Below are positions 18,315 to 26,929 of a stretch of 64,000 nucleotides of DNA, one piece after another. Location of the stretch: positions 62,001-126,000 of the forward strand of contig NZ_PQSP01000004.1 of assembly GCF_003991585.1 (NCBI RefSeq), given 5' to 3'. The notes beneath the pieces were generated by a model. It had not been told where the DNA came from. It did no database searches and saw only the letters and a list, made by a program, of their open reading frames with translations. The position numbers were made by a program, and so were the translations under genes. Each line of letters begins with the position of its first letter. Within the stretch, counting starts at the first letter, position 1. Source of the DNA: Saezia sanguinis. Its GTDB lineage: Bacteria > Pseudomonadota > Gammaproteobacteria > Burkholderiales > Burkholderiaceae_C.

Positions 18315-18533
18315 TTACCATTCCATCCGGTCTACTAGGTCGTGTGGCTGCATTTCCCCTGCCAGTGGTTTAACCGTGACTTTGTAGACTTTGTGGTGTT
18401 TGGGGGTGGCAAGGTGTGCCGCGGTTGCCATGGCGACTGCTTTGTGCTCACCCAGCAGGGTGGCGACGGTATAGCGGGTCTGCGTTTGGTGATCAAAGTC
18501 TGAAAGGATGACCTGGTAGCGCAATGGGTTCAT
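18315..18533 (-). CDS. hypothetical protein, 72 aa
   Basis: A small soluble alpha/beta protein beginning NPLRYQVILSDFDHQT, with alternating strands and one Ala-rich helix, ending DRMEW. Reasonable composition and a clean ATG, but the ribosome site is weak. Its stop lies about 190 bases upstream of the MFS transporter start, on the same strand. No family recognised. Confidence 0.6.
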   Translation of the reverse strand: MNPLRYQVILSDFDHQTQTRYTVATLLGEHKAVAMATAAHLATPKHHKVYKVTVKPLAGEMQPHDLVDRMEW

Positions 18534-19008
18534 AACTGTGGCGGTGATTGTCAGGCGTAAGCCAGTCCGTGCTTCTTTTTAAATGGAGGATGTGATTGGG
18601 CTAAAGTGATTGTAGCTTTTCTTTTTTGCCGACAGATGTCTGTGCCGGTTCGATCATGCAAAGACATGGACAGGTGTTTGCAGGCCATTGTTGGCGCGCA
18701 TTGCATATGGCATGGCCGAAAAAATAGCCACACTGGTGTTGAAAGGCACGGTGCGGCTGAATATGTCCAGGAAGGAAGCTTAATGATAGCGGCATGTGCC
18801 GGTCATGGCAATCAAGGGAAACCCGGGGTTTTCATTACGGGTAAAGTGGTGTGGGTGTGCAGGTCGGCATCAGATGGCAGCAGGCGCAGAAGAATGGCTT
18901 CCCGATGGTGTGCGTGGAACGCTGTGCTGTTAATTTGCTGTCAATTGATTTGCCGGATGCGTTGTCATATGATGGATGTGTTGACGCACGATGAAAGGTA
19001 GGTGTCAT
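18534..19008. other. intergenic, nothing recognised
   Basis: About 475 bases. A plus-strand frame at 18606-19001 exists but has implausible composition and no ribosome site. The last 100 bases hold the AAGGTAGG leader of the CDGSH gene. Confidence 0.3.
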
Positions 19009-19701
19009 ATGGAGAAAGCTAAAAAAATCCGTATCCTGCCAAACGGTCCCTATGAAGTTTCGGGTGATGTCCCGTTGGTACAGGCTGTGATTGCTATTGA
19101 TGAAGAGGGGACTTCGCAGTCCTGGGTAGACGGTAAATCGTATGAGCAGCAGACCGACCTGTATTACCTGTGCCGCTGCGGGCATTCAAAGAATAAGCCG
19201 TACTGTGATGGCACGCATGAGCGTATCGGGTTTGAAGGGCAGGAGACGGCCGCACACGAAGGGTATATGCAGCGGGCCAGGCGCTATCAGGGGCGTGAGC
19301 TGGATCTGCTGGATGATGAGAGCCTGTGTGCTTCGATGCGGTTTTGCGACGGTGCGCCGCGGGCCTGGGTGGCAGCCCTGAAATCGGACCGGGCGAATTA
19401 CAAGGAGATTGCCATTCGTGAAGCGTGTAACTGCGCAGCCGGGCGGCTGACGGTTGTGGATAAAGAGGGCCGGGTGTATGAGCCGCAGTTGCCGCAGGAG
19501 ATCAGTCCGGTGGAGGATACGGCGGCCGGGTTTATGGGGCCGCTGTGGGTTAAAGGCGGCATACCGGTGGAAGGTGCCGATGGCCGGACTTATGAGGTGC
19601 GCAACCGCATGACGTTGTGCCGTTGTGGCGAGTCGCAGAACAAGCCTTTTTGCGATACCAGACACCTGAGTTGCCCGCACATGCGCGGGCGCGATAAGTA
19701 G
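19009..19701 (+). CDS. CDGSH iron-sulfur domain protein (double domain)
   Basis: A 230-residue protein; ATG 19009 follows AAGGTAGG. Two metal-binding motifs of CDGSH type are visible: CRCGHSKNKPYCDGTH near residues 56-71 and CRCGESQNKPFCDTRH near 205-220. Each offers three Cys and one His for a 2Fe-2S cluster. Between them is a middle domain with EACNCAAGRL, matching the divergent (Fer4_19-like) domain found in such proteins. Cytosolic; likely redox or iron-sulfur handling. The second motif has DTRH for the usual DGSH, a tolerated variant. Confidence 0.88.
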   Translation: MEKAKKIRILPNGPYEVSGDVPLVQAVIAIDEEGTSQSWVDGKSYEQQTDLYYLCRCGHSKNKPYCDGTHERIGFEGQETAAHEGYMQRARRYQGRELDLLDDESLCASMRFCDGAPRAWVAALKSDRANYKEIAIREACNCAAGRLTVVDKEGRVYEPQLPQEISPVEDTAAGFMGPLWVKGGIPVEGADGRTYEVRNRMTLCRCGESQNKPFCDTRHLSCPHMRGRDK

Positions 19702-20185
19702 AAAAGAGGATGTTGGTGGCGCGTTCAACGGTGGCGGTTTTGTGAAAATGGAATGTTCTGTACCGTTTTAGCCGCAATTGAACGCGTTTGCATGATGGGT
19801 AATTTTGGGGGATAAAAACACTTTCGGCGGCGTGGAATCAGCGGCTTTGTAACCCATGGCAATGCCTGCTTGTTCAAAAAAGGCCGCCCGCAAAGCGAGG
19901 TGGGAACAGGCTGTGCGGGCAGTGGAGGTTGAAGTGCGGCGCTGCATTGCGGCATGGCGCAACAGGAAGGCGCAATGAGTTGCAATGTTTTTACAGCTGC
20001 GGTTATAACTTTTCATCTTAACGTGGATTGGAGTCTTTGCCAATAAGGGTGACCCCTGCTTTTTTATTGCCTGGGCCGGGCATAACCTGAAAAACCGTAT
20101 GCGACAGATGCCGTGGCGCACCTGAGTGTGCCCGGCCTTGATGCGCTGCGGTGAATGATCGTCAAACAAAAGGGAAAAAGGGGAA
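19702..20185. other. intergenic, nothing recognised
   Basis: About 480 bases before the YbaY-like gene. No ORF is supported. Only the GGGGAAATG leader at the right end is interpretable. Confidence 0.3.
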
Positions 20186-20584
20186 ATGATGAAAAAGTTA
20201 TTGGGTTTATTTTTTGTAGCGCTGTTCATGTCTGCCTGTGGCACCATGAGCCAGAATTCCACCTTGAGCGGTGAGGTGTATTACAACGACCGCTCGGCAT
20301 TGCCGATGGGCGCCACGCTGACGGTGACGCTGATGGACGAGTCGGATAACCGCGATGTGTCTACCGCCTTGTCTCATGCGAGCTATGAAATCAAACACCA
20401 GGTTCCGCTGCCGTTTGTGTTGTCATATGACAGTACCAAGCTGCGTGCAGGCAATACCTATGTGCTGGATGCCAAGATCGAGTACCAGGGCAAGCTGCTG
20501 TATGCAACGCGTGAGCGGGCCAAGGTAAACCTGGATGGCGGCAGTAAAACGGGTATCCGGGTTGAGGTGGTCAAGGTCTATTAA
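20186..20584 (+). CDS. YbaY family lipoprotein
   Basis: A 132-residue protein. The signal ends in the lipobox MSAC. The mature beta-sandwich domain starts LSGEVYYNDRSALP and continues TLTVTLMD, then the conserved LPFVLSYD and a C-terminal strand. This is the YbaY/YscW-type domain, thought to act as an outer-membrane lipoprotein chaperone or glycolytic-stress protein. AAAAGGGGAAATG precedes the start; either of two adjacent ATGs may be used. Confidence 0.9.
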   Translation: MMKKLLGLFFVALFMSACGTMSQNSTLSGEVYYNDRSALPMGATLTVTLMDESDNRDVSTALSHASYEIKHQVPLPFVLSYDSTKLRAGNTYVLDAKIEYQGKLLYATRERAKVNLDGGSKTGIRVEVVKVY

Positions 20585-20672
20585 GGCGGGTAGCAATGAT
20601 GCCCTGCCGGGAATTCGGCTTCGCTTATCATGTGCATCACAACAGTATGATTTCGGATGAAAGGATTGCACC

Positions 20673-20927
20673 ATGGGTTTTTTGGCATGGATTGTTTTTG
20701 GCCTGATTGCAGGCGTGGTGGCTAAATGGCTGACCCCCGGGCCAGCGCCTGGCGGGTTTATTGTGACGGTTGTGCTGGGCATTGTTGGCGCGGCTGTCGG
20801 CGGGTTTATCGGTACAACGCTGGGGTTTGGCAGTGTGTCCGGGTTTGACCTGCGTAGCATGCTGATTGCCATTGTGGGCGCGATTGTGGTGCTGGTGATT
20901 TATGGTGCCGTTACGCGTAAGAAATAG
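20673..20927 (+). CDS. GlsB/YeaQ/YmgE family membrane protein
   Basis: An 84-residue inner-membrane protein with three hydrophobic helices rich in Gly. It carries the family pattern of an early W-IVFGLIAG, then GPAPGGF, and a final GAIVVLVIYG followed by a Lys/Arg end. GAAAGG precedes the ATG. The family (transglycosylase-associated, stress-induced) has no proven activity. It lies 88 bases after the YbaY-like gene on the same strand. Confidence 0.9.
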   Translation: MGFLAWIVFGLIAGVVAKWLTPGPAPGGFIVTVVLGIVGAAVGGFIGTTLGFGSVSGFDLRSMLIAIVGAIVVLVIYGAVTRKK

Positions 20928-21054
20928 CACGTCCAAAGGAATTTAAAAGAGGACGTGTTGGCTCGCCCATTTGAACCCGTATTTGTGGACGCTGGTTTGG
21001 GTGCATGGTTCGGGTTCTGATGGCGGGCATATGCGGTGGTATTTATCACGGGCA

Positions 21055-21085
21055 TCAAAAAGCCAGTGCTGGCAAGGCACTGGCT
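21055..21085 (-). terminator. rho-independent terminator
   Basis: Stem AGCCAGTGC/GCACTGGCT with TTTTTGATG following on the minus strand; it ends the MliC-like gene. Confidence 0.8.
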
Positions 21086-21134
21086 GCTGGGGTGTTGGTC
21101 AACCTGTTGGTTGGCTTCCCTCGGGCTGTTGATA

Positions 21135-21467
21135 TTACTGCTGCGCTGCGGCTGCCGGTACGCGACAGAAGCGGCCTTTGTCTGATGCAACGGCTTCGCC
21201 TTCTTTGATGGTGGACAAGGTGCCTTCGTTCATGCCTTTGCCCCACCATTGCCAGCCGCCGCCCACGTAGCGTGCGCCGCTGGCAGAGATGGCGTGTTTG
21301 AGCAGGGCAACATCGTCATTTTGTATGACGATGGCGTGGAAATGGTCGGGGTAGGCCACCTGAATGCTTTGCCCGTCTTCACAGGTATAGGTGATGGGTG
21401 TGACGGCAAAAGCCGCCGCAGGGGCTGCAATGCTGGCAGCAACGATGAGTTTGCTGAGTGATTTCAT
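21135..21467 (-). CDS. MliC family lysozyme inhibitor
   Basis: A 110-residue protein; ATG 21467 follows AAGGAACA. A 21-residue signal peptide precedes the mature sequence beginning with ITYTCEDGQ. The conserved SGARYVGGGWQWWGKG and a final Cys (GRFCRV) match MliC, a periplasmic inhibitor of c-type lysozyme whose signature Ser and Lys contact the lysozyme active site. No lipobox, so soluble periplasmic. Host or competitor lysozyme resistance is the known role of the family. Confidence 0.88.
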   Translation of the reverse strand: MKSLSKLIVAASIAAPAAAFAVTPITYTCEDGQSIQVAYPDHFHAIVIQNDDVALLKHAISASGARYVGGGWQWWGKGMNEGTLSTIKEGEAVASDKGRFCRVPAAAAQQ

Positions 21468-21608
21468 GGGTGTGTTCCTTATTTCTTTAGCCATGGTTTT
21501 GAAGTGGTTGCCTGTGGTGTATGTGACCGCAGGGCATGTGCCTGGCAATTGAAGATGATGCCATGGGTCTATTATGCGCAATAGGCGGTATTGCGGTAGG
21601 GGTATGCG

Positions 21609-22454
21609 ATGAAAAAGATGCTGGCAGTGTTGTTTTGTTTGTGCTTGGGGTGTTTATGTCATGCGCAGGAGGTGCTGGCCTACACGCTGAATGCAGCGGC
21701 CACTGCGGCAGCGCCGTGGGAGGTGGGCGGCGTGGTGGCGCATGGTGTGGTGTATGAGGTGAGTGATATTGACCAGAGCAAAGACCTGAGCCAGCCGGAT
21801 TTTGTGGCACAGGGCGTTTATCGCAAGTTTCTGGGCGTGACGGACCAGGGGCTCTATGTGGCGCAGGAGTTTTTTGATGAGGGCGATGTGAAGTTTACCG
21901 ACCCGTATCAACTGGTGGATGCAGCGTATGTGACCGAGGCGGATTTTTCTGCCAACATGACCTCCAAAGGCGGCGTGTCGGGGCGTTATGTGGAGTGGTA
22001 TCTGAACGCAGAGAAACGGTATGAGGCTCAGTACGATAGCGGTGTGTTGCAGGGGGAGGAAAAAAACTGGTACAGCAATGGACAGTTGGAAGGTAGAAGA
22101 ATGTTTGTGGATGGTACTCTTGCAGGTGAATCGGTACACTGGTATCCCAACGGCAACGTGATGTCGCGCTTTGAATATGAAAAAGGCCGGCTGACTGGTC
22201 CGGCAACCCAGTGGTATGAAAATGGGGTAAAGCAGGAAGAGCGCATGTATGCCAATGACTGCGAGAGCGGAGTGCACACCGGATGGCACCGCAACGGGCA
22301 GAAGGCTTTTGAGCGCTGGCAGGTCAGGTGTGTTTCAGGACAGGTGAGGGATCCGGTGCCTTATGGCCTGTGGCGCTGGTGGGATGAGCAGGGCAACCTG
22401 GTCAAAGAGGTAGATCACGGCCCAATGCCGCCGCACTTGGTGCAGCACCCTTAG
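21609..22454 (+). CDS. secreted YwqK/MORN-repeat protein, copy 1
   Basis: A 281-residue protein with a signal peptide (cleavage after CHA). An N-terminal module of about 90 residues is shared with the proteins at 26930 and 27761 (pattern YRKFLGVT-x-G then DPYQL). Five or six MORN-type repeats of W-Y-NGQ form then extend to the C-terminus. YwqK proteins are listed as antitoxins in some toxin-antitoxin pairs, but MORN repeats alone do not prove this. The start is ATG 21609. No toxin gene is adjacent. Confidence 0.8.
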   Translation: MKKMLAVLFCLCLGCLCHAQEVLAYTLNAAATAAAPWEVGGVVAHGVVYEVSDIDQSKDLSQPDFVAQGVYRKFLGVTDQGLYVAQEFFDEGDVKFTDPYQLVDAAYVTEADFSANMTSKGGVSGRYVEWYLNAEKRYEAQYDSGVLQGEEKNWYSNGQLEGRRMFVDGTLAGESVHWYPNGNVMSRFEYEKGRLTGPATQWYENGVKQEERMYANDCESGVHTGWHRNGQKAFERWQVRCVSGQVRDPVPYGLWRWWDEQGNLVKEVDHGPMPPHLVQHP

Positions 22455-22717
22455 TGTCTTTGCCATAAGGCCGTGTGGTACCAGGTGGTTGCGCCCGCGT
22501 ATTCTATCCGGGTGCCGTTTATGTAGTGCATGGGCCGGATCGGCTGGATTCGCACGGGTGTTTCAACGGTTTTGGATCATGAATGCAGAGGGCTTGAGTG
22601 TATTGGCGGCCCTGCATGGTGCGTATACAGAAAAGCAGGGTTCTGTGCCACAGGTTGACGCTGCCGAGCTGAAAATGAAATAATGAGCAGCTGAATGAAT
22701 TGAAAAGGAGCACAAAG

Positions 22718-23107
22718 ATGTTGCGTTGGACGGGTGTTGTATTGGTTTCGCTGGCGCTGACGGCATGCATGATGCCGCAGCCTACATCCGCAGTCAGGAA
22801 CCAGGCGGCTGAGCCCTTGGTGTGCGAAGGCGAACAGCAGTGCGCAGTGTACTGGCAGCGTGCATATGATTGGATGGTGCTTAACACGGTGTGGAAGGTG
22901 GAGGATGTTACAGACAACACCATGCGCACGGTGATGCCGATGGATGGCTCGGATGAGCGCGGGTTTGAAGTGCGCCGCGTGCCCGCTGGCGAAGGGCGTG
23001 AAGAGCTGGTGCTGCGCACGCATTGCGACGGTTATGCATGGGTGTGCAATACGTCAGATACGGCCGCGATTGCATCGTTCAAACAGTATGTGCGGGCGGT
23101 GGACTGA
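22718..23107 (+). CDS. small lipoprotein
   Basis: A 129-residue protein; AAAAGGAG lies before ATG 22718. The signal ends in the lipobox LTAC. The mature domain contains CEGEQQC, a W-rich helix (YWQRAYDWMV) and a C-terminal CDGYAWVC pair, suggesting two disulfides. A strong terminator begins 33 bases after the stop. Family not recognised, although small lipoproteins with this WQRAYDWV-like helix occur in beta- and gammaproteobacteria. Confidence 0.8.
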   Translation: MLRWTGVVLVSLALTACMMPQPTSAVRNQAAEPLVCEGEQQCAVYWQRAYDWMVLNTVWKVEDVTDNTMRTVMPMDGSDERGFEVRRVPAGEGREELVLRTHCDGYAWVCNTSDTAAIASFKQYVRAVD

Positions 23108-23140
23108 AGGCGCTTATATACAGAAACATACAGAAGATAA

Positions 23141-23167
23141 AAAACCACCTGCGGGTGGTTTTTTGTT
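23141..23167 (+). terminator. rho-independent terminator
   Basis: Stem AACCACC/GGTGGTT with a four-base loop and a T-rich tail, after the lipoprotein gene. Confidence 0.85.
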
Positions 23168-23348
23168 TGCATGTGATTGGGGTATCAAATGAAGAGAATC
23201 AGTATAGCGCATACGCGTATCCCTCAATGGGGGCATGGGGTAGAAGGCGCAGGTTGACACTGGCAGATGCCCGCGGGGCATAATGAGGCGTATTGCCGGT
23301 GCGGCAGCGTCTGCACGGCATGACAATGCTCTGTTGGAGGTATAAGAA

Positions 23349-23930
23349 ATGAAATTTTTGCTGATTAATGGTGCAGCCCAGTTTGCACATTCGGGTGGGC
23401 GGCTTAATGATACGCTGCACGCCCGGGCCGTGCAGGTGCTCAAGGGATTCGGGCATACGGTGGACGAAACGGTGATAGCCAAAGGCTACGACAATGCGCA
23501 GGAGGTGCAGAAGTATTTGCAGGCTGATGTGGTGGTTTACCAGATGGCGGGCTGGTGGATGGGCCTGCCATGGCCGGTGAAGAAGTACATTGACGACGTG
23601 TTTACGGCCGGGCATGGCAGCCTGTACCGCAATGACGGGCGCTCACGTACCAACCCGAGCCAGAACTATGGTACCGGTGGAATGCTGGAGAATAAACGCT
23701 ACATGCTTTCGGTGACATGGAATGCGCCGCTGGAGGCGTTTAACGAGTTTGGCAATTTCTTTGATGGCCGTGGCGTGGAGGGTGTGTATTACACATTCCA
23801 TAAGGCGCAGCAGTTCATCGGGCTGAAGGCACTGCCGACATTTATCGCCAACGATGTGGAAAAAGCACCGGATGTGCCTGCAACGCTGGTGGCTTATGAA
23901 GCGCATTTGAAAAATCTGTTTGCGGTGTGA
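23349..23930 (+). CDS. mdaB: MdaB-type NAD(P)H:quinone oxidoreductase
   Basis: A 193-residue flavodoxin-like protein beginning MKFLLINGAAQFAHSGG, the FAD-phosphate loop of MdaB. Conserved VVYQMAGWWMG and PWPVKKYIDDVFTAG segments follow. MdaB reduces quinones by two electrons with NADPH and protects against oxidative stress. TTGGAGG lies before the ATG. It is monocistronic, with its own terminator 33 bases after the stop. Length matches the E. coli enzyme. Confidence 0.93.
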   Translation: MKFLLINGAAQFAHSGGRLNDTLHARAVQVLKGFGHTVDETVIAKGYDNAQEVQKYLQADVVVYQMAGWWMGLPWPVKKYIDDVFTAGHGSLYRNDGRSRTNPSQNYGTGGMLENKRYMLSVTWNAPLEAFNEFGNFFDGRGVEGVYYTFHKAQQFIGLKALPTFIANDVEKAPDVPATLVAYEAHLKNLFAV

Positions 23931-23963
23931 CCTGGATTCTACAGGCTTGACGTGACAGTGTTA

Positions 23964-23995
23964 AAAATCCCGCTTGAAGCGGGATTTGCTTTTGA
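23964..23995 (+). terminator. rho-independent terminator
   Basis: Stem AATCCCGCTT/AAGCGGGATT followed by TGCTTTT, directly after mdaB. Confidence 0.8.
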
Positions 23996-24046
23996 GGCGG
24001 TGCAAGAGTGCTGGTGGCTTGCAGAGTGCATGCAGCGCAACCTGGC

Positions 24047-24487
24047 CTAGCTTTTGTCGTGTTCTGGCCAGTACAGATAAGTAAGGGGCAGCGTGCAGTA
24101 ATTGAGTTGGGTGTGCGCTGGCAGTGCCTTGAGCGGAAAACAGCCCAGACCGGCGTCAGGAAAAAGCCTCAGGCCCAGGCAGCTTGGCGCCCTGAGGCGC
24201 CACGGCAGTTTGTGGAGATGCATTTCCCAGCGTGGAATTTCTGGATGGGCGCGGGTGAGTGCATCGATGGCCGGTATGGCGCCATGAATGAAAGGCCCGA
24301 TCAGCCAGAACTGTTGTGCCTGTATCAGGATATGAAATTCGTCAACAGCGTCGCAGAAATCAGGGACAAACTGGCTCAGCAGGCAGGTGTTCAACTGGAG
24401 AATGGAGGACGGGCTGACGCTGGCAGCACCTTTGCGGTGTGTGATGTGAAGCTCGCCATTGACATAGGCCACATGCTCTTTGGTCAC
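24047..24487 (-). CDS. hypothetical protein, 146 aa, downstream of a tandem repeat
   Basis: A soluble protein read from GTG 24487 with AAAAGGA upstream. It holds several Cys and Trp residues and a Pro-rich C-terminal half; no signal or membrane segment is clear. No family recognised. The 11-bp tandem repeat at 24582-24657 lies about 95 bases upstream of its start, in the promoter region, so its expression could depend on repeat number. Confidence 0.55.
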   Translation of the reverse strand: MTKEHVAYVNGELHITHRKGAASVSPSSILQLNTCLLSQFVPDFCDAVDEFHILIQAQQFWLIGPFIHGAIPAIDALTRAHPEIPRWEMHLHKLPWRLRAPSCLGLRLFPDAGLGCFPLKALPAHTQLNYCTLPLTYLYWPEHDKS

Positions 24488-24581
24488 GCCGGAAGTCCTT
24501 TTGGAGAATAAAGAAGGGGTCTGCCTGTAGCGGTATTATGACAAGGAAACTGTATTTTATAAACTGCCCATTTGCCCGTTG

Positions 24582-24657
24582 GCAGTGGTGTAGCAGTGGT
24601 GTAGCAGTGGTGTAGCAGTGGTGTAGCAGTGGTGTAGCAGTGGTGTAGCAGTGGTGT
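24582..24657. repeat. 11-bp tandem repeat, about seven copies
   Basis: Seven back-to-back copies of an 11-base unit (TAGCAGTGGTG) with no visible divergence except at the ends. It lies between the stop of the 24687 gene and the start of the 24047 gene, both on the minus strand. Confidence 0.95.
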
Positions 24658-24686
24658 GGTTTGGGGCAGAGAGGGGCAGGCACTTT

Positions 24687-25424
24687 TCACGGTGTTTCAG
24701 CACGCAGGGTCTTCTCGCTGAGGATGCCCATCAGAAAGCCGTCCAGATTGACTTTGGCAACCCACTCGTATTGTTTGTAAGTGGTACTGTCGCTGGCAAA
24801 AAATGTGGTGGTGACGATCAGGTAATCATCATGGTCGACAAAGTCGGTGTGGTCATGACGGTAGGAGCCGGGAGCGAAATTTCTGTTTCTTTGAATGTAG
24901 TTTTCCAGCTTGAGGTGCGCGCCGCTTTCGGGGTCAAACTGGGTAGCAATCAGTTGCTCGCGCTGTGCTGCAACCTGCTCAGGACTGGTGGCTGTTGCGG
25001 CAGGCTGTGATGTTGCAGCAGGTGGCGTATGAGGGCGGTTGTTTACGGAGGACGTTTCTTCGGGAGAGAAGGTATTGCGCCTTTCCCATTCAGCCTGTCT
25101 GTTGGCGGCCCCCTGTTCGCTGGCCTGTGCAGCCTGGGTTTGCGCATGCGCCAGTCTTTGGTCGCGTTCTTCCTGGTATGAGAAATAAAGAGAGAAACCC
25201 TTCCCTGCAATGAAAACAATGCCGAAAAAACACAGTATTCCCAACAGCGTTCCCATGCGACGCTCTTTAGAATATTTGTGTGTAGTGAAGGGGCTGATAT
25301 CGACCTCGGCACTTTTTTTGATAAAGCGTGAAACGATGTGTGCACATAGCATCGGAAGCACACCTGCAAAAAAAATGATACCACCGATGAACAGAAATAC
25401 TTTGAGTGGGGTGGCGCTGTCCAT
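24687..25424 (-). CDS. hypothetical membrane protein, 245 aa
   Basis: Two hydrophobic helices (about residues 8-30 and 60-82) with a basic loop between (KYSKERRM). Then comes a Gln/Ala/Arg-rich coiled-coil and disordered Pro/Thr/Ala stretch (95-155) and a C-terminal soluble domain with alternating strands, including DDYLIVTTTFFA. No family recognised. It ends 28 bases before the 11-bp tandem repeat. Confidence 0.75.
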   Translation of the reverse strand: MDSATPLKVFLFIGGIIFFAGVLPMLCAHIVSRFIKKSAEVDISPFTTHKYSKERRMGTLLGILCFFGIVFIAGKGFSLYFSYQEERDQRLAHAQTQAAQASEQGAANRQAEWERRNTFSPEETSSVNNRPHTPPAATSQPAATATSPEQVAAQREQLIATQFDPESGAHLKLENYIQRNRNFAPGSYRHDHTDFVDHDDYLIVTTTFFASDSTTYKQYEWVAKVNLDGFLMGILSEKTLRAETP

Positions 25425-25538
25425 GGGCTTGTTTTTGATGTTATAAATGGTCTGGTGGTATGCGGGTCATGTCGGGCCATGTCATCATGGCTGGTTTGAT
25501 TTTAGCGGGTTTATGGTGCGTGGGTGATGTGGTAGCAA

Positions 25539-25569
25539 TAAAAAAGCCCGCGACTTTGAATGCGCGGGC
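25539..25569 (-). terminator. rho-independent terminator
   Basis: Stem GCCCGCG/CGCGGGC with a T6 tail on the minus strand; ends the operon 26723-25608. Confidence 0.85.
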
Positions 25570-25607
25570 CTAATTGAAACTGGTGATGTAATTTATTTTT
25601 GTATGGG

Positions 25608-25913
25608 CTAATACCCGGCTCTTAGTTGAACGCTTGATCCGTCAGGAGAGACTTCTGCGCTCACATGATCTCCAATGAGGTAACCGCCGTTTGGTAATTG
25701 TTTGCTTTCAAAAATAATTCCCCAGCAGTTACACTCTTCATCAAACATAACAATGGTATCCCCAATCCATTCGATATCCCCCCCTTCGTTGAGAAGTTCT
25801 TGCTTAGCGATTTCGATAGCTTGCTCCTGCGTAATTGTCGATTGTGCGTAAGACCATGCAGAAAATAAAGAACTGATAAATAATAGCAACGAGATACTCC
25901 AAAATTTTTTCAT
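25608..25913 (-). CDS. secreted small protein, PepSY/YrhB-like, candidate partner of the HExxH protein
   Basis: A 101-residue protein with a clear signal peptide ending WSYA. The mature part starts with a helix ITQEQAIEIAKQEL and continues with strands containing EECNCWGIIFES and a Gly-rich YLIGDHVS turn. A helix beginning with repeated EQA-A positions followed by a sheet resembles PepSY and the YrhB/Imm35-type domain. It starts 48 bases after the stop of the secreted HExxH gene, on the same strand and before a shared terminator. An inhibitor or immunity role for that protein is my inference. AT-rich. Confidence 0.7.
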   Translation of the reverse strand: MKKFWSISLLLFISSLFSAWSYAQSTITQEQAIEIAKQELLNEGGDIEWIGDTIVMFDEECNCWGIIFESKQLPNGGYLIGDHVSAEVSPDGSSVQLRAGY

Positions 25914-25961
25914 AATTATTTCTCCTGATGTTAATTTTAATTTAGCTCAAAGATAGATTCA

Positions 25962-26723
25962 TTATTTTAATATGCCTTGTTCATACCAACGCCTTATCCG
26001 CTCTGCATGCGATATTTCACCATTAATGGCTGTTTTGCAAGCAATATTCCATATTGCACATTCCTCCTTTGCATTCTGTAAACATTGAGCCTGTAGTGCA
26101 TAGGCAGTGATTTCAGCGTTACGGCGTTCTTCACGGTTTTCAATGGCACCCCACCCTTCGTCACATGTTACTCTGGGATCATTTGCGTGAAATGTTTCGT
26201 GTAGTGTTAAGCATTTATATGCTATTGCTTCTGCATCATCGCTCCAATAATCCTCTGTCATGTACATACATGGTTTCACTTCTTTGCCGTTGCATGCGAC
26301 AGCTCCTCGGGCAGGTCTTCCGAAATGGTCTGTTGGAGGATTTGTCGGGCATGTTAATGTAGAAGGCGTCGCGTCCTTGTACTGATAACAGCCAAAAAGT
26401 TCGCGGTCAATTAAGCCGCCTTCTTTGCAATAGATAGTATGGGTGGCCCAGATTTCCTGCTTACCATAATTGTAGGATGTCAGACAGTCGATACTTGTTT
26501 CAGTGTTACTGGTCCAGCGCCAAGGGCCTATGTAGTGCGTATGTGAAACCCAGTTGATGCTTCCGCAAAAGGAGTCACCATCATGGGTTTCAATGCCTGA
26601 ACTATTAAAAAGACCTGAAATTTTAGTCCATTGTGATTCAGCAGATGCTGAAACCGACAGGCACAGACCAAGTGTGGCAAGAGCCAGCACAGTGCCTTTT
26701 TTAATGACATTGATCATTTTCAT
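25962..26723 (-). CDS. secreted Cys-rich putative metallopeptidase (HETFH)
   Basis: A 253-residue protein with a 28-residue signal peptide (ending ASA). The first mature half is Cys-rich and almost identical to the frameshifted gene at 15122. The second half contains HETFH at 175-179 and, 25 residues later, AEITAYALQAQCLQ with Glu204. HExxH plus a downstream E-x-x-AY is the arrangement of small toxin-type metallopeptidases as I remember them; the two His and Glu204 would bind zinc. Eleven or more Cys suggest disulfides in an exported protein. It lies first in a two-gene operon with the signal-peptide protein at 25608. Confidence 0.75.
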   Translation of the reverse strand: MKMINVIKKGTVLALATLGLCLSVSASAESQWTKISGLFNSSGIETHDGDSFCGSINWVSHTHYIGPWRWTSNTETSIDCLTSYNYGKQEIWATHTIYCKEGGLIDRELFGCYQYKDATPSTLTCPTNPPTDHFGRPARGAVACNGKEVKPCMYMTEDYWSDDAEAIAYKCLTLHETFHANDPRVTCDEGWGAIENREERRNAEITAYALQAQCLQNAKEECAIWNIACKTAINGEISHAERIRRWYEQGILK

Positions 26724-26929
26724 ATTCCCCTCACTTTTTTAAATGTGTGGTTGTATGATCGGCTGGATAAGGGCGGGTAAGTGAACGGTTGCAGTCAGGG
26801 TGACAGTGCGTTGGAGTGGGTTTGAAGAGGCTGGGTGCATCAGCACCTGGAAATATGTCTGGAGTGATGTATGAAAGTGTATAAAAACAAAATTTGTACA
26901 ATGATTTGATTCAAACAGGAGGCGTTGTG

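Noticed and set aside
18606..19001. 131-codon plus-strand frame
   Set aside because: No ribosome site, Cys/Arg/Met-rich chance composition, overlaps the leader of the CDGSH gene.
22489..22683. 64-codon plus-strand frame before the 22718 lipoprotein
   Set aside because: No ribosome site for any start; only the last 34 codons look at all protein-like. Not enough to call.
24582..24657. CRISPR array
   Set aside because: The repeat unit is 11 bases with no spacers; a simple tandem repeat. Sel1 DNA periodicity at 44-49 kb was also checked: degenerate coding repeats, not CRISPR.
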